Source: Nitrospira sp.
Lineage (GTDB): Bacteria > Nitrospirota > Nitrospiria > Nitrospirales > Nitrospiraceae
DNA: 64,000 nt
Assembly (NCBI GenBank): GCA_024998595.1
Contig: JACOEK010000003.1
Location: forward strand, 558,001 to 622,000
Reading direction: 5' to 3'
In this document: piece by piece, positions 60,701 to 64,000 of the stretch
Numbering within the stretch: position 1 is the stretch's first letter
How the letters are laid out: the number at the start of each line of letters is the position of its first letter
The notes under the pieces: generated by a model
Told to the model about the DNA's origin: nothing
What the model saw: only the letters and a program-made list of their open reading frames with translations
Database searches by the model: none
Position numbers and translations under genes: made by a program

Positions 60701-61093
60701 AATCTGTGATGTGGTGAAGGCGCCGGCAGCACCGGCATCTTCCGCGAAGCGTTGGACGCGCGCCACGCCGGCCTTCAGGCGGTGTGCGTCCGGAGGGGGA
60801 ACCGGCACGGCGACGAGGCCGGCATAGAGGGCTCCCCAGAAGGCTTGCACGAATTCAAGCCCCGGCGGATAGGCCAGAAGGAGTCGCTCCCCCGGCGCAA
60901 ACCGGGTTTGAAGGTAGCCGGCGATTGAACGAGCCCGGGCGAATAAGTCTCGATACGTCAGGACTGTGTCGGCGTGCAGTCCATCACGCAGATAGACGTA
61001 CGCGATTTGATCAGGCTGGTGCTCAGCCCGCCAACGCAGCACATCAAGAATGGTGTCGCCGGCTGGAATAGTGACCGGTGGATGTCTGACCAC
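51734..61093 (-). CDS. Lipopeptide nonribosomal peptide synthetase FAAL-ACP-C-A-T-C-A-T-TE
   Basis: 3119-aa assembly line. Order: fatty acyl-AMP ligase (about 1-570; LQYTSGSTSTPKGVMV), ACP (GLDSLMA, Ser near 640), C1 (HHIVVDG near 831), A1 (SGSTGHPKG near 1323), T1 (GGHSLLA near 1725), C2 (HHIISDQ near 1924), A2 (near 2401), T2 (GGYSLLA near 2782), TE (about 2860-3105). Specificity residues by alignment to GrsA: A1 D-T-E-D-I-G-T-V-A-K, A2 D-I-L-Q-L-G-V-I-W-K. A2 matches the glycine code; A1 has acidic pocket residues suggesting Lys, Orn or Arg. No epimerase domain. Predicted product: N-acyl-(basic residue)-Gly. The TE has GGTCTGG, Cys2915 in place of Ser. GTG start at 61093. No frameshift seen. 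Confidence 0.92.
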   Translation of the reverse strand: MVRHPPVTIPAGDTILDVLRWRAEHQPDQIAYVYLRDGLHADTVLTYRDLFARARSIAGYLQTRFAPGERLLLAYPPGLEFVQAFWGALYAGLVAVPVPPPDAHRLKAGVARVQRFAEDAGAAGAFTTSQILETLRSQACEMPLDRWIPIDQALSTDASCWTESHPLLSHVAYLQYTSGSTSTPKGVMVSHGNITAQSRCITDAGCYDTRSVTLSWMPHFHDYGLVKGIIQPAWIGRPSYLMSPLTFLKRPLRWLEAIQRYEVTHSGAPNFAYRRCVESTTPEERAGLDLSGWQVASCGAEPIAPDTIERFAESFAPSGFRREAFFPAYGMAEYTLLISLKREGVAPTVTTLDAAALEQGAVIEGSADGGPVRRVVGCGIPVGDTRVVIAHPETRSRCAMQQVGEIWLSGASTTQGYWNNPDETARTFAARLQDTGEGPFLRTGDLGFVKDGEVFVTGRFKDLLIVRGRNHYPQDIERTVEACHATLRTGGAAAFTVEEAGEETVVLVQEVERQATPLATEELAAAMRAALSEQHDLHVSSILFIKAGSLPKTSSGKVQRRTCRDLYLAGRLSIVGTSVAPLPIAQPSSTGIHTEPLRGLAGEPRRLAIQQMVQQLLADRLGRLPETIAVDQPIHLLGLDSLMAAEVLHRLEESFHLSLSLHALLGGATPGDVTATIERGLAGEQLRAPEAVRTDAVAGKVFPLSENQAALWFLSQLDPDSAAANVSVLLPLPSEVHEERLRLALDGLGTQHAMLRTTFETQQNVPVQRIHERLPLSWTRIDSSTWDWPRLRQEAVEAAAVPFNLAKGPLWRASLYQGGKQTWLLLIAHHIVVDGWSMIELVEDLKRRYLSAGTSASERSSGSPERPPYGEFVEWHRTLLEGEEGRRLAQYWKTKLDGELPNYDMLYDRPETTVEPSHYAWHAFHIEGDLTGRLKEFARIEGTTLYAVCLTALQILLNRYTALEDTTVVTPVFGRSRARFAQTVGDFVNMLVLRENLQPESTGRELLAQTKHTLLDALTHQDYPYARLVADVRSARQGPRAPLAQVLFVLQPFKLLAALDRQMSASPGSASEVRLPEWDAYVIPQQSGQFDLCLELAESEQGLSGYIEYKDALFGADRIARLQEHFVRLLEGLVHKPTDKIGNLPLMSEAETRQTVLAWAQSSDRAETAGCLHRMIEAQAQRTPGVIAVEQDGQSLTYRELDARVNQLAHYLRRRGVGPGVVVGLCVERSPQLVLGMLGILKSGGAYLPLDADYPTERLEYMLRDSEVRVLVTQQNQLVRLPATNPHTICLDSEWEQIAKFPDSSIEGTDAVDNLAYVIYTSGSTGHPKGVMIEHRSIANYVRAMMKIVDLSGRDRVLQFASMSFDTAAEEIFPCLAAGATLVLRSATMVDSVSGFLDRCRELNLTILDLPTAYWHELVTRMALEQIAFPSSVRTVIIGGERVLPQVVQRWAELIGTTVRLINTYGPTETTVAVTWSDLTGLGAHDEVAGDLPIGRPIPQTSVYVLDRQQQPVPVGVAGELYIGGVGVARGYRGRPDLTEAKFIPDPFSTLPGARLYRTGDLVRWRPDGQLDYRGRADRQVKIRGYRIELEEIEAVLNRHPDLERAVVEVREDQPGDKRIVAFMVPRPNNRLGLVQLREQLRSHLPAHMIPSTFIELETLPLTANGKVDRKALQVAADSRASKVELTSEFLAPRTPTEQVLADIWGEILQLKDVGVHDHFFELGGHSLLATQLVSRVQSLFQITLPLRQVFERPTIATLAEVITQAQAGDKLHQDRSGYAITRARRGVPLPLSFAQERMWFLYRLSPEAVAYNIPASVRLHGPLNKPALRWAVGELVRRHEALRTTFAQVEAQPRQIIHDVLEPTWTEEDLRGVPAELREPRALELATAEARRPFDLEKGPLLRVFLIQLGDEDQVVILNTHHIISDQWSYGIIARELVASYNAFCAGRPFAVQPDLAIQYADFAQWQRGWLSGAVLEEQLEHWKSKLTDLPVVTLPTDRPRLPVHSFKGDHVSLDLSWSLVNRLRQLSVREGVTLYMVFLAGFFGLLHRLTQQRDLVIGTPIANRNRLEIEELIGTFVNTLVLRTDVTGELTFRELLRKVRDLSLDAYAHQDIPFEKLVEELRPDRSQGGLPLVQVLFNFANTPFARTEFHQLSWTPYEVSRGAAQLDLGLSIDPHASRKAYLEFNTDLFDRTSAERWISQYRQLMEAVAEHPEAQLGRVSILTGQEQHRILREWNATDRPVDRERCFYQLFEAQVSRTPDAVALLFEGREWSYAELNRRANRLAHHLRECGVGPDIVVPVFLERSPDLLISLLAVMKAGGAYLPLVPGLPVRRLAAMIEASHAAVLITDSSLLGGLPQHQLRVVCLDQEAEPLARQSEVNPSPLSGPEHLVYVLFTSGSTGQPKGVEIEHRGLVNFLRSMQQEPGMTHRDVLVALTPLSFDIAGLELYLPLLVGARIVLANRQQAMDGAWLQRELDHGAVTMLQATPATWRMILQFGWQGGRGVKVLCGGEALPRELAQELLSRAGSVWNVYGPTETTIWSTLERVRSVDRTISLGRPIANTQVYVLDANLEPVPVGIPGELYIGGLGLARGYRGQPQLTADRFVSNPFRPGERLYRTGDQVKWLPDGRLDYVGRIDYQVKLRGFRIELGEIESVLGNDPTVKQAVVIVREDAPGDKRLVAYVAPRDGSVCDPSGLRRALRELLPDYMVPAAIVPLSEFPLTPNGKVDRASLPAPSDELAHDGVQAIEPRNRVELQLVAIWEQVLGITPIGVRDNFFALGGYSLLALRMFSAIEQTFGTRLPMAVLFQAPTVEQVADVLADEGCTVRWRSLVAIQPEGKRPPLFAVPGVGGNVLVFARLAKLLGDDQPFYGLQARGLDGKEKPFMRVEEMAAHYIEEIRSVQPQGPYFIGGTCTGGLAAYEIAQQLTAKGEEVILAVMESWHPRSYLNHWSRPPYLLWPLLFVWMKVTTYLRLMRRLPAREWATFWKGKLKRMWNLMHHTEAAEHQDEFLYKDQVTYATFHAVARYDLKPFRGQVLNVIASKHPLTNSGDDTRLVFGEWAMGMSRTVYLPAEDSGRLFVAPHVQELAHHLKAFWQEAETMFRKRPDGQDDGPTSKAA

Positions 61094-61375
61094 AGAATGC
61101 TCAACCCCAGTGGGATCAGGAGGCGTGCGCGGGGCCCCTGCCGTAGACTTATTCGGATGCCCCCTCGAAAATCATAAGTCTGACGACGGTTTCCGTCCGG
61201 CTGTCCTGTACCAGGTGAGTCTACGGCCTCCTGGTTTCACCACAAAATGGAAACACGTTTCCCTTCAATCCACGGTTTCCCGTAAGGGTGAAAGAAATTC
61301 CACTCAACCTCATGATTTTTCGTTGAATCCTGCCATTCGGCACGGTAAGCTGCATGACCTTGTCGGCCAAGGAAC

Positions 61376-61463
<88 letters not shown>

Positions 61464-61689
61464 TACCGGCGGCACAACCTCAATACGGTCCCGGTTTGAT
61501 TCGAACGGGGGCTCTGCGGGTGCGCTCCGTCCGGCCTGCCCTTGTTTGTACTGAATATTCAGGCGTTTCCCTCCGGCTTCCGCGACGAATCGCCGCCGCA
61601 CCTACCGAAGATCGTGCCGTCCCCTTCCTCTAGTGGTCTATTCGCCTCCGACAGGCCAGGGTAGTCTCTGGTCCACACAGGAGGACAAC

Positions 61690-61824
61690 ATGTTCGAACA
61701 AACCGACGCTGCACTGGTGATGACGCTGTTGGCCTTGGGTGGGATCGCACTGATGGCGGATGAAAAACTCGGTTCAAGTTGTCTGCAGATGGTGAAATGG
61801 ATTCGCACGCGGGGTAGGCACTAA
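61690..61824 (+). CDS. Small single-helix membrane protein
   Basis: 44-aa protein with one hydrophobic segment (ALVMTLLALGGIALMA, about 8-23) and a short basic tail (WIRTRGRH). ATG at 61690 with GGAGG 6 nt upstream. Convergent with the nuclease gene, overlapping its end by 4 nt. No family recognised; too short for firm evidence beyond the ribosome site. Confidence 0.6.
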   Translation: MFEQTDAALVMTLLALGGIALMADEKLGSSCLQMVKWIRTRGRH

Positions 61825-63326
61825 CCGGCTCGTCGCTTCAATTCCCTCCGTAACTCGACCATCGCCAGGGTATCGCGTTCGCAGTATCGCAACAGCGCGT
61901 CCTGAATCTGGGCCTTCTCTATCCAGTCGCTCACGGCAAAAATCATCCGGCTGTATTCACAAGCCGCGACGCCCCCATCCCGAATCACCAGGTCGTCATA
62001 ACTCAGGGACGGCACGACGGCCGGCAAGACGGTTTTGATCGAGTAGCTACCCTCGAAGGCCGGATGATAATAGTGATCCCGGATGATCACATGAAGATCC
62101 CACAACCTGGCCACCACTCGCTTCAAGTCCTTGCGTAGCGACGGGAAATCCTCCGCCAGCCGCTCGATGACGGAGCGCTCATAACTCGAATAGACGCAGA
62201 TACTGCCCTCCCGCCCCAGCGACTCCAGCAATGTCATCGCCAGTTCTTCGCGCGGATCCCGCTCGTCCCGGCACAGGAACTCGGCATGCACCAGCGTGCC
62301 ATCACGTTGTTCAATGTGATTGGACCATTGAGTCGGAATGACCTGGTAGGGTCTGGTATCGACGAATTTCGGCACCGCCGGCATGAAGGTCTCAAAGTCC
62401 AGATGGTGGACGGGATAGACGATCGTCTCCAATGCCGACCGCAACCCCTCCCCGACCCATTCCCGATTCTCTTTCACCCGCCGTTGCACCGGCGTGAGCG
62501 CGACATGATCAGGAATTTCGTCGATCGTGTCGATCCCTAACTCACGAAGGTGGACGACCGTCTTGCTGCTCCCCGGCAGATGGTAAATCCAGCGGGCCGG
62601 TTTATTCTCGATGCAATGGTTCCAGAAGGGACATTCGTACGGGCTTTGGCAATGTTCATCGGGAGTAATGCCCGGAGCCGACATCGCTTCCAGCATGGTC
62701 TGCATGGCAGCGAGTCGCGCAGGTATTTCCGGCAATCGCGGTCGCACAGTTTCGATCAATGAGCGGATGCCGAACAGCTGGTTGAGATCGAGATGGCGCC
62801 CGTCGAACACGTACTGCGTATTCACATGCATCAGACAGATATCCACCAGCATATGTCCGAGTCCTTCCAGGACATAGCTTTGGATCGTCAGATCATCGAC
62901 ATGGGTCGCCTTCACCTTGGTGGAAGACTTCACCTCCACGAGGCGCCAGGTGGGTTGCCCCAGATCATTCACTCCGACACGTTCCAAGACGTCGACACGA
63001 ACCAGCACCTGGTTGAATTGAAAGGCGCCTTCGAATATCGCCGGGACCGTCGAATCCTGGAGCAGCTCGGCCGTTTGTGCCAGCGCTTCTTGAGATTGAC
63101 GATAGCCGGCCGTGACGAGACGTCCGCCGGGAAAACGTTGCCGGGCCAGTTCGCCGAGATCCGTGCCCATATCCAGAATGGCCTGTGTTGCGGCATCCGG
63201 CTTGGTCGCCAACCCCGGCGCATGGATCTCCAAGTAGAGACGCTTGTGACATTGCAGGCCCGACAGATATCGTGATTTGGACAGACGATAGGACGCGCGC
63301 GCGGCAGGCTCGGGTGAGATCAACAT
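61821..63326 (-). CDS. DUF2779 / RecB-like nuclease with iron-sulfur cysteines
   Basis: 501-aa protein of the DUF2779 (TM0106-like) group. N-terminal PD-(D/E)XK-type nuclease region: YLSGLQCHKRLYLEIH (first Cys, about 23) and VRVDVLERVGVNDLGQPTWRLVEVKSSTKVK (catalytic D...E-x-K, about 115-140). Cys residues in DEHCQSPYECPFWNHCIE (about 230-245) pair with the first, a Cas4-like 4Fe-4S arrangement. C-terminal half resembles an RNase-H-like DEDD exonuclease (HLDFETFMP, YCERDTLAMVEL). ATG at 63326; a longer frame exists but is less likely. Role in DNA repair or nucleic-acid turnover is inferred. Confidence 0.85.
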   Translation of the reverse strand: MLISPEPAARASYRLSKSRYLSGLQCHKRLYLEIHAPGLATKPDAATQAILDMGTDLGELARQRFPGGRLVTAGYRQSQEALAQTAELLQDSTVPAIFEGAFQFNQVLVRVDVLERVGVNDLGQPTWRLVEVKSSTKVKATHVDDLTIQSYVLEGLGHMLVDICLMHVNTQYVFDGRHLDLNQLFGIRSLIETVRPRLPEIPARLAAMQTMLEAMSAPGITPDEHCQSPYECPFWNHCIENKPARWIYHLPGSSKTVVHLRELGIDTIDEIPDHVALTPVQRRVKENREWVGEGLRSALETIVYPVHHLDFETFMPAVPKFVDTRPYQVIPTQWSNHIEQRDGTLVHAEFLCRDERDPREELAMTLLESLGREGSICVYSSYERSVIERLAEDFPSLRKDLKRVVARLWDLHVIIRDHYYHPAFEGSYSIKTVLPAVVPSLSYDDLVIRDGGVAACEYSRMIFAVSDWIEKAQIQDALLRYCERDTLAMVELRRELKRRAG

Positions 63327-63433
63327 AAGCTTCTGCAGGCTACCGAAGCACGATGTGCGTTGTCCAGTCCAGTCCCGTTTAGTGAGCGAGAGGCTCCACG
63401 AAGCGGACGCGGTTCTGTTAGGATGACGCCCGC

Positions 63434-64000
63434 ATGGCAAACGGCATTGCACAGATCAGACGCTCGGTCCTCACGCTGGCGCTTCCCGTCACCGTCAGCA
63501 GCCTGCTGCAGCGCGCCGAAGGCATCGTCGCCGTCTTCCTCGTGGGTGGGCTGGGAGCCGTCCCGATTGCCGCCGTCGGCCTCGGTCAGTTGCTGGCCTT
63601 TATCGCAACGACCCTGGTCTCCGGCCTTTCGGTCGGATCCAACGTCGTCATGGCCCAATTGTGGGGCGCCCGCCGGTATGACGATGCAGGCCAGGCCGCG
63701 AGGCATTTCCTCGGATTGTCTATCCTGATTTCGCTCGGACTCTTGAGCTTCGGCCTCCTGCTGAACCGACTGGCGATGGAAATGCTCGGGGCACAAGCAG
63801 ACGTGATCCGCCTCTCACTCCCCTACTCGAACCTGATCTTCCTCCTCATTCCGTTTACGATCCTGCTGCAGGTACTCTCGTCGATCCTGCAAGGCACGGG
63901 CGACACCAAAACGCCGATGTATGCGATGATCGTGGTGAATCTGCTCCATATCGTCATCGCCATTCCCCTCATCTATGGTCGCTGGGGATTCCCGGAACTG
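63434..64000 (+). CDS. MATE-family efflux transporter (partial, 5' part)
   Basis: 189 codons, running off the window. ATG at 63434; start of a 12-helix MATE exporter: LALPVTVSSLLQRAEGIVAVFLVGGLGAVPIAAVGLGQLLAFIATTLVSGLSVGSNVVMAQLWGARR, then FLLIPFTILLQVLSSILQGTGDTKTPMYAMIVVNLLHIVIAIPLIYG. Complete in frame so far, no stop before the window edge. Divergent from the nuclease gene (107 nt apart). Substrate unknown. Confidence 0.88.
   Translation, partial: MANGIAQIRRSVLTLALPVTVSSLLQRAEGIVAVFLVGGLGAVPIAAVGLGQLLAFIATTLVSGLSVGSNVVMAQLWGARRYDDAGQAARHFLGLSILISLGLLSFGLLLNRLAMEMLGAQADVIRLSLPYSNLIFLLIPFTILLQVLSSILQGTGDTKTPMYAMIVVNLLHIVIAIPLIYGRWGFPEL

Noticed and set aside
61464-61560. Second tRNA-like T-loop (GATTCGAAC) after tRNA-Ser
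   Set aside because: No acceptor or anticodon stem could be formed around it; probably chance.

Overview
The window is 64 kb of high-GC bacterial chromosome with dense gene packing on both strands. No insertion sequence, phage, CRISPR array or rRNA is visible. The gene mix fits a member of the Nitrospirota, for example a Nitrospira-like chemolithoautotroph: a DAB-type inorganic-carbon pump, type II NADH dehydrogenase, a TreY/GlgC storage branch, many small periplasmic stress proteins, sigma-54 activators and CzcCBA. This assignment is inferred from gene content, not proven by a marker gene.

Region 1 (1-20.1 kb) looks like a stress and storage district. It holds NDH-2, a GT4 glycosyltransferase, two PRC-barrel proteins, glgC-treY, a 2-Cys peroxiredoxin, two related mini zinc-ribbon proteins (9.4 and 19.9 kb), small secreted proteins, a sigma-54 response regulator, a frameshifted glycine-rich stress protein, a ROK/polyphosphate-glucokinase-like kinase, a SRPBCC protein and a zinc formaldehyde dehydrogenase. 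A 16-bp dyad with consensus CTAGG-N6-CCTAG recurs in five intergenic regions here, always pointing towards a nearby gene. It may mark a shared regulon.

Region 2 (20.3-29.5 kb, minus strand) is an apparent operon dabB-dabA-PII-like-histidine kinase-sigma-54 response regulator, so a carbon-uptake pump is linked to its own PII-like protein and an NtrBC-like pair. A perfect 20-bp palindrome lies in the divergent region upstream. Region 3 (29.9-36.6 kb, plus) is a His-rich exported protein plus czcCBA metal efflux and a lone receiver protein. Region 4 (36.7-49.2 kb) is mixed: VanZ, a glycine-zipper lipoprotein, an internally duplicated unknown, a double-domain SagB/ThcOx oxidoreductase, a VIT1/CCC1 transporter with a frameshift, HDOD, a thioredoxin-like protein, a TPR cluster, a MurG-like glycosyltransferase, an ECF sigma/RskA-like anti-sigma pair and tadA.

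Region 5 (49.2-61.1 kb, minus) is a compact lipopeptide locus: a 3119-residue synthetase (FAAL-ACP-C-A-T-C-A-T-TE), a cyclic-peptide-type ABC exporter and an Sfp-type phosphopantetheinyl transferase. The specificity residues predict a cationic residue followed by glycine, giving an N-acyl dipeptide, and the terminal thioesterase carries Cys where Ser is usual. Region 6 (61.4-64 kb) has tRNA-Ser(CGA), a 44-residue membrane protein, a DUF2779/RecB-like nuclease and the start of a MATE exporter.

Two conserved genes (13.8 and 40.4 kb) are each broken by one apparent single-base indel, both inside a GGCGYGCC context. Assembly error should be excluded before calling them pseudogenes.
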